64,000 bases of DNA from Ga0077536 sp035325705. GTDB lineage: Bacteria; Pseudomonadota; Gammaproteobacteria; Ga0077536. The notes beneath the pieces are model-generated. The model did not search any database. It was not told the DNA's origin and saw only the letters and a program-made list of their open reading frames with translations. Positions 8,893 to 17,856 of the stretch are shown here, one piece after another (the stretch's first letter is position 1; every line of letters starts with the position of its first letter). The translations under genes were made by a program, and so were the position numbers. The DNA is taken from contig DAOKZI010000010.1 of the NCBI GenBank assembly GCA_035325705.1, forward strand, positions 62,001-126,000, read 5' to 3'.

Positions 8893-10287
8893 ATGGCAGG
8901 TGAGCAGATCCTCGTCGTCGAGGACCAGCGTGCCGTGGCCGGCGCGCTCAAGATGCGGCTGCGCGGGCTCGGCTACGACGTCACCGCGATTGCGCGCGAC
9001 GGCTTCGAGGCCATCGAGAAGGCGGCCGAGCTCCATCCCGATCTGATCCTGATGGACGTGCGCCTCGGCGAAGGCATGGACGGCATCGAGGCCGCCCAGC
9101 GCATCCGCTCGACGCTCGACATCCCCGTCATCTACATCTCGGCCCACGTCGACCAAAAGCTGCTCGAGCGCGCGCGCGCGACGCAGCCGGCGGGCTTCAT
9201 CAACAAGCCGTTCACGACCAAGGATCTGCTGACCGCGATCGATCTCGCGCTGCACGGCCGGCAGCGCGCGGTCGAGGGCGAGCGCGCCGCCGATGCGGCG
9301 AACGATCCCGCGGCCGCCGACGGGCTGGTGACCACCGACAGCGAGGGCCGGATCGGGTTCGCGAACCGCATCGCCGAAGGCTTGCTCGGCATCAATCGCC
9401 GGCAGCTCATCGATCGCCCGCTGTCGGAGCTGATCGCCTCGTTCTACGATCTGTCGCGCGAAGAAGCGGCGGCGACGGTCGCGCGCGTGCTGCGCGGTGA
9501 CGGCGAAGAGCATCTCGGCCGTTCGACGACGCAGCGCGCCGGCGCGCTGCGCCGCCAGCGCGACGTGCTGACGCCCTTGTTCGACGCCCGCGGCCACACC
9601 TATGGCGTCGCGCTGAAGCTCGTCACCGCGCTGAAACCCATGGCCGAGCGCGGCGGCAGCGGCAACGAGCTCGCTTTCGCGCAGGCGCTGGACACGATGC
9701 CGAACGGCATCCTGATCGTCGCCGGCGATCTGCGCATCCATCACATGAATCGCTGCGCGCGCGAGATCCTCGCGCGCAACCGCGGCCTCGAGTGTCGCAA
9801 TGGGCTGTTCACCGTGCAGGACAAGCTGCTCGAACAGCGCTTGCGCGATCTCGTGCGCAGCGCGATCGCGCGCGGCCGCCAGGATCAGACCGAGGCGACC
9901 GGCGCGATGTTCGTGCGCGCACCGATGTCGCGCGAGCACGTGGAGCTGATCGTCGCGCCGGTTCCCGGCGCGGCCAGCGAAGATCAGCACCAGCGCGCGC
10001 TGGTGTATCTGTTCGATGCCAACAGTCCGCGCCAGGTGTCGCACGACATTCTCACCGGCCTCTACGGCTTGACGCAGACCGAGGCGAAGCTCGTGCAGCT
10101 CATGAGCAACGGCATGACGCTCGACGAAGCGGCGACCGAGCTCGAGATTTCGGTCAATACCGCGCGCACGCATCTGAAGCACGTGTTCCACAAGACCGGC
10201 ATCAATCGCCAGGCGGAATTGATCCATCGCATCGGTTGCGGCCCCGCCTCGCTGCTGATCCGCTTCGTGCCGACGCTGCAAAGCTGA
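8893..10287 (+). CDS. Response regulator: receiver, PAS-like region, LuxR-type DNA-binding domain
   Basis: A 464-residue transcription regulator. Residues 1-120 are a receiver with the phospho-acceptor Asp55 in LILMDVR and the conserved Lys105 in FINKPF. The middle has PAS-like segments (TTDSEGRIGFANRIAEGLLG near 150 and MPNGILIVAGDLRIHHMNR near 270). Residues ~386-445 form a LuxR/GerE helix-turn-helix (LTQTEAKLVQLMSNGMTLDEAA, then SVNTARTHLKHVFHKTG). The order receiver-sensor-HTH is unusual for a simple regulator. No histidine kinase is adjacent, so it is an orphan here, and its targets and ligand are unknown. Confidence 0.85.
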   Translation: MAGEQILVVEDQRAVAGALKMRLRGLGYDVTAIARDGFEAIEKAAELHPDLILMDVRLGEGMDGIEAAQRIRSTLDIPVIYISAHVDQKLLERARATQPAGFINKPFTTKDLLTAIDLALHGRQRAVEGERAADAANDPAAADGLVTTDSEGRIGFANRIAEGLLGINRRQLIDRPLSELIASFYDLSREEAAATVARVLRGDGEEHLGRSTTQRAGALRRQRDVLTPLFDARGHTYGVALKLVTALKPMAERGGSGNELAFAQALDTMPNGILIVAGDLRIHHMNRCAREILARNRGLECRNGLFTVQDKLLEQRLRDLVRSAIARGRQDQTEATGAMFVRAPMSREHVELIVAPVPGAASEDQHQRALVYLFDANSPRQVSHDILTGLYGLTQTEAKLVQLMSNGMTLDEAATELEISVNTARTHLKHVFHKTGINRQAELIHRIGCGPASLLIRFVPTLQS

Positions 10288-10390
10288 GCCCCGCTTGCAT
10301 GCGCGCGGCGCGCGCCTAGAATCCTTTTCACCACCGTGAAGCAGGACGCCTCCGGTGGATCATCGCCAACTCAAGGAAGAGGTATTCGAC

Positions 10391-10990
10391 ATGGATGTTC
10401 GTTCCATCCGGCGCGGCGTCGCCGCGTGCATGCTCACCACCGGTGTTCTGTTCTTCGCCCCCACCCACGCGGCGACGCTCGCGAGCTGGGACTTCGATGC
10501 GGCCGACGGCAGCTTCTCCAGCGAGGTCGACACGCTCGCGCCGGGCGCGAGCGTCGGCGCGTGGTCGGATCTCGACGGCACGCTGACGAGCTTCAACGGC
10601 ACGTCCGGGCGCGCGATCGGCGCACGCTCCTTCGACAACGGCAACAGCCTGCGCATCACAGTGAACGCCGGCGGTGCGTTCGGCCTCGAGGAGCTGCGCT
10701 TCGAGCAGCAGGCGTCGGCGAGCGGGCCCAAGACCTGGACCGTGCGCCTCAACGGCAGCGTCGTCGCCAGCGGCGCGACGGCGTCGACGCTGAGCACCGT
10801 CGTCGTGCCGCTCGCACTGACCGCCTCGCTGTTCGAGCTGTCCTTCGACGGTATCGGCGCGAGCTCCGGTCAGGGCACCTGGCGCCTCGACAACGTGTCG
10901 CTCGCCGGCACTTCCCCGGTACCGCTGCCGGCCGCGCTGCCGCTGTTCGCCGCGGCGCTGCTCGGGCTGCGCGCGCGGCGGCGCGGCTGA
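10391..10990 (+). CDS. VPLPA-CTERM exported protein of unknown function
   Basis: A 199-residue secreted protein. It has an N-terminal signal peptide (leader MDVRSIRRGVAACMLTTG, cleavage near THA). Its C-terminal sorting tail is VPLPAALPLFAAALLGLR followed by RRRG, that is, a VPLPA/PEP-CTERM motif, hydrophobic stretch and basic end. Such tails are processed by an exosortase (EpsH family) and the proteins are sent to the surface or exopolysaccharide; no exosortase gene is in the window. The middle region (WDFDAADG, LRFEQQASASGPKTWTVRLNG) looks like a beta-sandwich. The start is the ATG at 10391, preceded by AAGGAAGAGG. The function is unknown. Confidence 0.8.
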   Translation: MDVRSIRRGVAACMLTTGVLFFAPTHAATLASWDFDAADGSFSSEVDTLAPGASVGAWSDLDGTLTSFNGTSGRAIGARSFDNGNSLRITVNAGGAFGLEELRFEQQASASGPKTWTVRLNGSVVASGATASTLSTVVVPLALTASLFELSFDGIGASSGQGTWRLDNVSLAGTSPVPLPAALPLFAAALLGLRARRRG

Positions 10991-11015
10991 TTGGGCGTCT
11001 CGGCTCGTCGAATAT

Positions 11016-11149
11016 CCCGGGTTCCGCTGCGCTTCACCCGGGCTACGAATCTTCTTGTAGCCCGGAAGGAGCGAAGCGGAATCCGGGTGCGGCCCAACAA
11101 GAAGCACGAGATCTCTTGTAGCCCGGGGTGAAGCGCAGCGGAACCCGGG
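11016..11149. repeat. Three GTAGCCCGG-type palindromic repeats
   Basis: Copies lie at 11016-11046 (reverse), 11057-11087 (forward, AAGGAGCGAAGCGG variant) and 11118-11149 (forward, GGTGAAGCGCAGCGG variant). Each is itself a hairpin, since CCCGG pairs with CCGGG across the unit. They sit between the converging ends of the VPLPA-CTERM gene and the helicase gene and probably serve as transcription boundaries. Confidence 0.8.
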
Positions 11150-11168
11150 ATCTTCAGCCCGCTCAAGC

Positions 11169-14100
11169 CTACCAACGCCACTCCACCCAGCCGTCGAAAG
11201 ACGGGAAATACAGCCCGAGCGCGATCGGCCGGTCTTCGTTCATGCGCAGGATGCGCGCGTAGCCTTCGAGCTGATCGCGATAGCGCGCGACTTCGCCGGC
11301 GATGAAAGCCTCCACCGGCGCCGCGCCCGGCTCGCTGGTCTTGAAGTCGACGATGTAGCGCGTGCCGGCCGCCGCGTCGGCGTCGTGCGCGATGAACACG
11401 CGATCGAGCACGGCTTCGACGAGCGCGCCGTCGAGCAACGCCGTGTAATGACGCTCGCTCGCCCGATCGAGATGACGGGCGTCGAAGATCCAGCGCCCGC
11501 GCGCGCTCGCGAGCGTATTCGCGATCGCGCGCAGCACGCGCGTCGTCGCCTGCTCGAGCTCCGTGCGCGGCACACCGCGCAGCGCGAGCTCCCGGCGCAC
11601 GAAGTCGCGGCGCGCGCTCAGCGCCTCCGCCGGCCAGGCCTCGAGTCCCTGCGCGCCGATCAACTCGAGCAGCAGGTGCGTGACGGTGCCTACGTGCTTG
11701 GCCGTCGGGCTCGCCCACTCCGCCATCGGCGGCACCGGCAGCGACGCGGCCGCGCGCGGCACTACCGGCAGCCGGTCCGCGCGCAGGCGCCGGCGCGTGG
11801 GCGGCGGCGCCGGCGGCAGCACGGCGCGCGCGGGTGTAGGCGCGTCCATCAGCGGATCGTGCAGGCTCGCGCGCAGCATGCCGAGGAAGCTCGCCGACGG
11901 CAGGCGCAGCTCGCCCGCCTTGTCGAAGCCGCGGCGCGCACACAGATGCAGCTCGTCCTTCGCGCGCGTCAGCCCGACGTAGAGCAGCCGATAGGCTTCG
12001 GCGCGCTGCTCTTCGCGCTCGAGGCTGCGGATGAAGGCGTTGATCGGTTCCTCTTGCACGCCCAGCGGCGGCACCGGCGCGAGCAGCGGCCCCACGTCGC
12101 GCGCGGCCGCGTGATCGACCCACAGCGCGAGCACCTGGCCCTCGCCGGACACCCGGCGATCGAGGCCGGGCAGGATCACGACGTCGAACTCCAGCCCCTT
12201 CGCGCGGTGCACGGTCATGATCTGTACCGCGTCGCCGAGCTCGCGCGGCACGGGCGCGTAGTGACGCGCGAGGAAGGCCGCGAAAGCGGTCGCCGTCAAC
12301 GCCTGATTCGCCGCCTCGAAGCGCGCGAGCAGCTCGAAGAAGCGCTGCGCGTGGCGCAGCGTGTCCGGATCGGCGGGGAGCTGCGGGCCGCGGAGCGCGA
12401 GCCAGCAGCGTTCGACGAGCTCGGACCACGGCAGCCGGCGCACCAGCGCGAGCATCGCGCCGAGCACCGCGCACAGCGCCGCGACGCGCGCGCGCGCATC
12501 ATCCGTCAGCGTCGCGCGCCAGTGCACATCGTGCAGCGCCTCCCAGATCAGACGCTCGCGCGGACCTTCGACGAGGCGCGTGAGCGACGCCAGATCGAGA
12601 CCGCACCACGGCGCGCGCAGCACGCCGAGCCAAGCCAGGCGATCGGCCGGCTGGCACAGCGCGCGCGTCAACAGCATCAGATCGTTGACGATCGGCGCGG
12701 CCGCGAGCGGCTCGATATCGGTTGCCGCGACGGGCACGCGCGCCGCGGCGAGCAGCATCGGCAGCGCGCCGAGATGCGCACGCCCGCGCACCAGCACGGC
12801 GAGACTCGCCTGCGGCCGCCGCGCGCGCGCCTCTTCGATCGCGCGCAGCACGACGAGCGCCTCGTCGAGATCGTCATACGTCTCGTCCTCGGCCGCGTCG
12901 ATCGGATAGACCCTCAACGGTGCGTGCGGCGTCGCCTCGCGCGTCGCGCTCAGCGGCACGTAATCGGGCAGCAGCGCCGGCGCCTCGGCAAAGGCGCGCG
13001 CCAGCGCGTCGTTGACCCACGCGACGAGCGGCGCCGTGCTGCGGAAGTTCGCCGTGAGCCGCAGCCGCGTCAGCGGCACTGCGCCGAAGCGGCCGCGCGT
13101 CGCGGTCTCGATGAAGAGCCCGACTTCGGCCTGCCGGAAGCGGTAGATCGACTGCAGCGGATCGCCGACAAAGAAGAGCGTGCGTCCGTCCTCGCCCATC
13201 CACCCCGCGGTGAGCGCCGCGAGCAGCGCGTGCTGAGTCGCCGAAGTGTCCTGGAACTCGTCGACGAGCAGATGTTCGAGCCGGTAGTCCAGCGCGAGCG
13301 CGAGATCGCTGGGCGCTTCCGGCGCGCCCAGCGCCGCGCGCGCCGCCTCGGTGACGGCCGTGAAGTCGCAGCGGCCGGCGTCGGCGAAAACGAGACTGAG
13401 CTGCGCGACCGCGAGCATCAGCAGCCCATAGGTCGCCTCGATCGTCCGCCACTGCGCATCCGTGTACGCGCAGGGCGGCAGCGCGCGCGCGGCCTGCAGG
13501 CGCGCACACAGCGCCGGCTGCGCGCATAGCACCGCGTCGATCGGATCGAACAGCGATGCCAGCGCCGCCTTGTTCGCCGGCGTCACGCCTTGGCGCTTGT
13601 CGCGCCGTCGGCGTGGACTGCCCTCCGCGGTCAGCAAGAGCGCGGCGAGCGCGGCGCAGATGTCCGGATCGCAGCGCGTGCCGTCCCAGTCGGCGAGCGC
13701 GAGGATCGCGCCGTCGAGACCTTGCGCGAGCACGCCGGCCGCGGCGCGGCGCGCGTACTCGACGCAGCGCGCATAGTCCGCGCCGAGCGCCGCGCGCAGC
13801 GCGTCGCCGACCCCGGCCGCCGTCGCGGCAACGACCGCGGCGAGTGCGGCCTCGGCGCTCGCGCGATCCGCGCCTGCGCTCACGCGCGGGAGCCAAAGAT
13901 CGCGGCGCTCGAGCATCGTCACCAGCAGATTCTCGAGCCGGCGCATGTCGTTCTCGAGGTGCTCGAGCACCTGCTCGACGATCTCGCCGTAGTCATCGTC
14001 GGCGAGACACTCGAGCGTGGCGCGCGCGGCCGCGCGATAGAGATCGCTCGCATCGTCGACGACCTCGAGCTGCGCGGCGAGCCCCGCCGTCAGCGGCAGC

Positions 14101-14480
14101 CGGCGCGCGAGGCCGCCGGCCAGCGCGTCGATCGTCTGGATGCGCAGGCGGGTCGGATGCGCGCGCAGTTGCCAGCCGCGCGCGGCGTCGCGGGCGAGCA
14201 CGGCGGCGGCGAGCGCATGCGTCGCGCGGCGATGGGGCTCGACGGGCGCGGGGCCGGCGGCGAGCTCGAGTGCCTCGAGCACGCGGCCGCGCATCTCCTC
14301 GACCGCCTTGCGCGTGAAAGTCACGGCGAGCACGTGCTCGGGCTCCTCGACGCGCGCGAGCAGCACGAGCATGCGCTGCGTCAGCAGCGAGGTCTTGCCC
14401 GAGCCCGCCGCCGCTTCGACGATGAACGACGCGTCCGGATCGAGCGCGCGAGCGCGGGCCGCCGCGTCGTCAAGGCTCAT
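11169..14480 (-). CDS. UvrD/RecB-like helicase-nuclease (AddA-like exonuclease subunit)
   Basis: A 1103-residue superfamily 1 helicase fused to a C-terminal nuclease, for double-strand-break end processing. Helicase motifs visible are Walker A AAAGSGKTSLL (residues 23-33), TFTRKAVEEM, Walker B LLVDEFQDTS (near 405), FVGDPLQSIYRFRQAE, VQIMTVHRAKGLEFD and YRLLYVGLTRAKDELHL. The nuclease motif is ALVEAVLDRVFI followed by YIVDFKTSE (near 1043), a RecB/PD-(D/E)XK active site. Its ATG lies 11 bases inside the end of the upstream AddB-like gene, so the two are translationally coupled and surely form one complex. Confidence 0.9.
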   Translation of the reverse strand: MSLDDAAARARALDPDASFIVEAAAGSGKTSLLTQRMLVLLARVEEPEHVLAVTFTRKAVEEMRGRVLEALELAAGPAPVEPHRRATHALAAAVLARDAARGWQLRAHPTRLRIQTIDALAGGLARRLPLTAGLAAQLEVVDDASDLYRAAARATLECLADDDYGEIVEQVLEHLENDMRRLENLLVTMLERRDLWLPRVSAGADRASAEAALAAVVAATAAGVGDALRAALGADYARCVEYARRAAAGVLAQGLDGAILALADWDGTRCDPDICAALAALLLTAEGSPRRRRDKRQGVTPANKAALASLFDPIDAVLCAQPALCARLQAARALPPCAYTDAQWRTIEATYGLLMLAVAQLSLVFADAGRCDFTAVTEAARAALGAPEAPSDLALALDYRLEHLLVDEFQDTSATQHALLAALTAGWMGEDGRTLFFVGDPLQSIYRFRQAEVGLFIETATRGRFGAVPLTRLRLTANFRSTAPLVAWVNDALARAFAEAPALLPDYVPLSATREATPHAPLRVYPIDAAEDETYDDLDEALVVLRAIEEARARRPQASLAVLVRGRAHLGALPMLLAAARVPVAATDIEPLAAAPIVNDLMLLTRALCQPADRLAWLGVLRAPWCGLDLASLTRLVEGPRERLIWEALHDVHWRATLTDDARARVAALCAVLGAMLALVRRLPWSELVERCWLALRGPQLPADPDTLRHAQRFFELLARFEAANQALTATAFAAFLARHYAPVPRELGDAVQIMTVHRAKGLEFDVVILPGLDRRVSGEGQVLALWVDHAAARDVGPLLAPVPPLGVQEEPINAFIRSLEREEQRAEAYRLLYVGLTRAKDELHLCARRGFDKAGELRLPSASFLGMLRASLHDPLMDAPTPARAVLPPAPPPTRRRLRADRLPVVPRAAASLPVPPMAEWASPTAKHVGTVTHLLLELIGAQGLEAWPAEALSARRDFVRRELALRGVPRTELEQATTRVLRAIANTLASARGRWIFDARHLDRASERHYTALLDGALVEAVLDRVFIAHDADAAAGTRYIVDFKTSEPGAAPVEAFIAGEVARYRDQLEGYARILRMNEDRPIALGLYFPSFDGWVEWRW

Positions 14481-17295
14481 CGCGCGCGTCCTCGTCCGCC
14501 GCCGGCGGCGGCCGTTCGTGCACGCGACAGAGCATCTGCAGGCCGCAGCGCTCGCAGGTCTCGATGCCGTCGCGCGGGTCGAGCTTCACTTCGCCGGCGA
14601 CGAACGCCGCGGCGAGCCGCGTCAGCTCGACGCGCCAGCGTTCGCGCAGCTCGGCGAGCGCGGCGGCATCGCCCGGCGGTGACTTCGGCTCGGTCACGAG
14701 CTGGCAGTCGCCGGGACGCAACTGCGCAAAGCCGACGCCGCCCAAGGGCGCCTCGTTGCGCGCGAGCGCATAGGCGAGCAACTGCGGCGCGAGCGGCCGC
14801 GGCAGCGCCCATTCCTTCTTCTGCGCGCGGCCCGTCTTGTAATCGAGGATCAGCTCGGCGCCGTCGGCGAGGCGATCGACGCGATCGATGCGCAGCGCGA
14901 GCGGCAGCGCGCCGAGCTCCAGCCGATGCTGCGCCTCGATGGCGACGACCTCGAAGGGCGGGCGCTGCAGATCCTGCTCCAGGCTCTGCGCGACCAGGCG
15001 CTGCAGACGCCGCGCTTCGAGGCCGCGCTGGCGCGCATCGAATTGCGGGCGCGCGGCGAACACCTCCTCGATCGCGCTGGCGACCGCGCGCGCGATCGCG
15101 GCCTCGCGCGCCGCGGGGCTCAATGCGCGCGCCGCGGCCTGCGTCCCGAGCTCACGCCACAGCGCGGCCATCGCCGCGTGCGCGATTTCGCCGCGCAGGC
15201 GGGGGGCGATGCCGGGCTCGGCGTCTTCGACCTCTTCGGCGAGCAGGCGGTACAGCGCGAAGGCGCGGAAGGCGCATAGCGCTTGCGCGGCGAGGATGCC
15301 GGTGCCGCCGCGCTGAGCGGCGGCGGCGATGGACAGCGGTACCGGCGCGTCCTCGGGCGCGGGCTCGAGGACTTCGGGCGCGTCGGGCGGCCGCCAGCGG
15401 GCGAACAGCGACGGCGCCGTCGCGGGCGCGGTCGGCGGCCAGGCCAGCGCGCCGCTGGGCCGGCGCGGGGTATCCGCATCGTGCTGCGCGTAGCTCAGCA
15501 CCGCCTCGCGCGCGCCGCGCGCGACGGTCTCGAGCAGGCGCTGCGCGCGGCGCGCATCGGCGGCCGCGTCGCTGCCCGGCACGCCCGCGCGCTTCAACAA
15601 GGCGGGCGGCAGCAGGGGATTGGAGGCCGGCACGGCGGGCCACGCGGCATCGTGCAGCCCTAGCACCCACACCGCCGCGGGCCGCAGCACGGCCGCCTCC
15701 TCGATGCCGAGGATCTCGATGGCGTCGGGCGCGAGGCATTCGCTGGCCGTGATCCCGCCTGCGATCTGACGCAGGCGACCGAGCATCTCCGGGAAGCTCT
15801 GCCGCGGCAGCACGAGATCCAGCGCTTCGACGGTGTCCAGCGCGCGCAGCCAGGCCTCGTGAGCCGCCTGCTCCTGGGGCGTGAGGCCGTCCTGGCCCGG
15901 CCAACCCCAGGCCGCGAGCCAGTGCGCGACGATGCCGGCCCAGCGCGTCATCGCATGCCGTCCCTGGGTTGGTGCGGCCAGCGGCTTCAGGCGGTTCAGC
16001 AGCGCGAGCAGCGCCGGGCACTGGCCGCGCTCGGCCAGCGCGTGCAGATCGGCGAGGGTCAGAGCCTCGCTGCGCTCGGCCTGGAGCAGGGCCGCGAGGC
16101 GCGCGCGCGGCGCATGCTCCGCTCGCCAGCCGGCGACATAGGGGCTGGTGAGCAGCGCGACGGCGTCCATCGGCACGAGGCGCGTGAGGCTCTGCAAGGC
16201 GAGCAAGGCATGCTCGACGAGCGGCGCGGTCGGCAGCCGCGCGAGCGGCGCATTCAGCACCGCCGGCGCGCCCGCCGACACCCCGGTGGCGAGCTGCCAG
16301 CGCCGGGCGCGGGCGAGCAGCACCTCGATGCTGCGGGCGTCGACCCCGACGATCCCGACCCCCCCATCCCCATGCGCCGCCCGCACCGCCTGCGCCCATT
16401 CGAGCGCCGCATCGCACTCCTCCTCGAGGCTCGCGTAGACCCGGTGGGTGGGTGTCCCCGATTGTGTCCCTCGAAGGATGGGTGTCCCCGATTGAGGACC
16501 TGCAAGCTCCGGCCCTGATGATTCGGTGGATTCGGTGGATTCGGTGGGTGTCCCGGACTGCGCGGACTGCGGGTGCGTTCCTCGTTGGGTGGGTGTCCCG
16601 AATTGTCCCGACCGCGCATGCTGCGGCACATCCGGCGCGGCGGCGGCTGATTCAGTGGGTGTCCCCGGTCGAGCGGTGGGTGTCCCCGATCGAGCGTCTG
16701 CGGGCTCCGCCCCCGGCGGCAGCCGCCGCCGCAGCGCGGGGCCGGCGGCCTCGAAGCCGCGGCTCACGGTGTCCGGTCCGGCGAGCGTGAGGCCGCGCGC
16801 TGCGCAGGCTTCGAGCAGCATCGTCCGCGTGCCGACGCCCAGTTCGCGGCAGCGCTCGCGGAAGCGGCGGTGCCAGACTCGGGCCAGGCTTTGCTCGAAA
16901 GTCGAGGGCAGGGGCGCCTGCCAGGCCTGGCCGAGCTCCCAGGCGAAGACGAGCTCCTCGGCCTCGGCCATCAGCCGCGCGAGGGCTTCGGTCTGCGCGG
17001 GACGGAGATCCAGCGGGCGGCCGCTCTCGTCGGCCGCGTGGGTCGCGATGATCGAAGTCCACAGCGCCTGTGCCTGTTCCTGGCCCAAGAGCGCGAAGTC
17101 GGGCAGGCGGCCGTCGCAGCGCGCCGCGAGGCTCGCCCGTGTGAGCCAAGCGCCGAGCCCCAGCACGTCCAGTGCCCGCCACACCTGCGCGCCGGCCGCG
17201 GCCTGCCGGCGGGCATGTTGCCGCTGCAACGCGGCGGCCAGCCGGGCGGTCGGCACGACGATCGATTGAGCGGGTGGGCTTGCCGTAGCGGGCAT
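14470..17295 (-). CDS. PD-(D/E)XK nuclease, AddB-like partner (probable DNA repair protein)
   Basis: A 941-residue protein that matches the 'probable DNA repair protein' family (TIGR03623), an inactive-helicase plus nuclease subunit analogous to AddB. The N-terminus reads SIVVPTARLAAALQRQHA. The C-terminal nuclease has ELILDYKTGR near residue 818 and a cysteine cluster ETCERCGLQMLC that may hold an iron-sulphur centre. Residues ~202-282 are anomalous: a low-complexity stretch with six Gly-Thr-Pro repeats (SGTPTES and similar), encoded by an array of GGGTGTCCCC repeats, inserted where relatives have ordinary sequence. The frame stays open through the insertion. It overlaps the following helicase gene by 11 bases. 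Confidence 0.85.
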   Translation of the reverse strand: MPATASPPAQSIVVPTARLAAALQRQHARRQAAAGAQVWRALDVLGLGAWLTRASLAARCDGRLPDFALLGQEQAQALWTSIIATHAADESGRPLDLRPAQTEALARLMAEAEELVFAWELGQAWQAPLPSTFEQSLARVWHRRFRERCRELGVGTRTMLLEACAARGLTLAGPDTVSRGFEAAGPALRRRLPPGAEPADARSGTPTARPGTPTESAAAAPDVPQHARSGQFGTPTQRGTHPQSAQSGTPTESTESTESSGPELAGPQSGTPILRGTQSGTPTHRVYASLEEECDAALEWAQAVRAAHGDGGVGIVGVDARSIEVLLARARRWQLATGVSAGAPAVLNAPLARLPTAPLVEHALLALQSLTRLVPMDAVALLTSPYVAGWRAEHAPRARLAALLQAERSEALTLADLHALAERGQCPALLALLNRLKPLAAPTQGRHAMTRWAGIVAHWLAAWGWPGQDGLTPQEQAAHEAWLRALDTVEALDLVLPRQSFPEMLGRLRQIAGGITASECLAPDAIEILGIEEAAVLRPAAVWVLGLHDAAWPAVPASNPLLPPALLKRAGVPGSDAAADARRAQRLLETVARGAREAVLSYAQHDADTPRRPSGALAWPPTAPATAPSLFARWRPPDAPEVLEPAPEDAPVPLSIAAAAQRGGTGILAAQALCAFRAFALYRLLAEEVEDAEPGIAPRLRGEIAHAAMAALWRELGTQAAARALSPAAREAAIARAVASAIEEVFAARPQFDARQRGLEARRLQRLVAQSLEQDLQRPPFEVVAIEAQHRLELGALPLALRIDRVDRLADGAELILDYKTGRAQKKEWALPRPLAPQLLAYALARNEAPLGGVGFAQLRPGDCQLVTEPKSPPGDAAALAELRERWRVELTRLAAAFVAGEVKLDPRDGIETCERCGLQMLCRVHERPPPAADEDARDEP
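16450..16692. repeat. Intragenic GGGTGTCCCC repeat array (six copies)
   Basis: Six copies of a 15-base unit close to GGGTGTCCCCGATTG begin at 16450, 16480, 16546, 16591, 16657 and 16678. Between 16521 and 16547 ATTCGGTGG is repeated three times head to tail. On the coding (minus) strand each copy reads Ser-Gly-Thr-Pro or similar, so the array is in frame and stop-free inside the AddB-like gene. The base pattern differs from the surrounding coding sequence and looks like an intruding repeat. Confidence 0.8.
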
Positions 17296-17377
17296 TCGGG
17301 GTATCTTACCTGCCGGCCGGGCCCTCGCCCCGCGCCAGCGCGCTCGTCCGTCGAACGAAGCCGAGAGGACCTTGCCG

Positions 17378-17848
17378 ATGCGTCAGTCCCGCCGTCCATG
17401 GCGTCGTGCCGGCCTCGCCTGCGCGCTGCTGCTCGCCTGCGCAGCTCCGGCGAGCGCCCGCATGTACCAGTGGGTGGACGCGCAGACCGGCACCGTCCAA
17501 CTGTCGGGCACGCCACCCTCGTGGTATCGCGGCGCGCAGCCCGGCCCGCGCGTGTTCGTGTTCGAGAACGGCCGGCTTGTCGACGACACCGCGCGCGAGC
17601 TGTCGGCCGAGCAAGCCGCCTTGCTGCGCGCGACGGCCTTCGGCGCGCCCGTGTCCGCGGTGCCGCTGCTCCGCGCGCCCGTGCTGAGCACCGCCCCGCC
17701 GCTGCCACCCCCTCCCGCCGTGGCGACGCCCTCCCCACCCGAAGACAGCACCAGCCGCCAGATCGCCGAGTTCAAGGCCCTGCTCGAAGCCTACGATCGC
17801 GCGCAGGAAACCGCCGCCCAAGACCGCCTCGCCGCCCCCGCGCCCTGA
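17378..17848 (+). CDS. DUF4124-like exported protein
   Basis: A 156-residue protein with a signal peptide ending near PASA (residue 27). It is followed by a short DUF4124-type beta domain (RMYQWVDAQTGTVQLSGTPP), a Pro-rich linker (LPPPPAVATPSPPEDS) and a short helical tail (FKALLEAYDRAQETAAQ). DUF4124 proteins are common envelope proteins in gamma- and betaproteobacteria with no assigned function. The ATG at 17378 fits the upstream GAGAGGA (17362-17368) better than the TTG two codons earlier. It converges on the kinase gene with only 8 bases between stops. Confidence 0.75.
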   Translation: MRQSRRPWRRAGLACALLLACAAPASARMYQWVDAQTGTVQLSGTPPSWYRGAQPGPRVFVFENGRLVDDTARELSAEQAALLRATAFGAPVSAVPLLRAPVLSTAPPLPPPPAVATPSPPEDSTSRQIAEFKALLEAYDRAQETAAQDRLAAPAP

Positions 17849-17856
17849 GCGCAGCG

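Noticed and set aside
11016..11149. CRISPR array from spaced ~30-bp repeats
   Set aside because: The repeats differ in orientation and sequence, spacing is irregular, and no cas genes occur; they are REP-like palindromes.
11385..15752. Very long open frames on the plus strand (11385-13529 and 13590-15752)
   Set aside because: They are antisense shadows of the two helicase-nuclease genes. Their translations are Arg/Ala-rich without family motifs, as expected of opposite frames in very GC-rich coding DNA.
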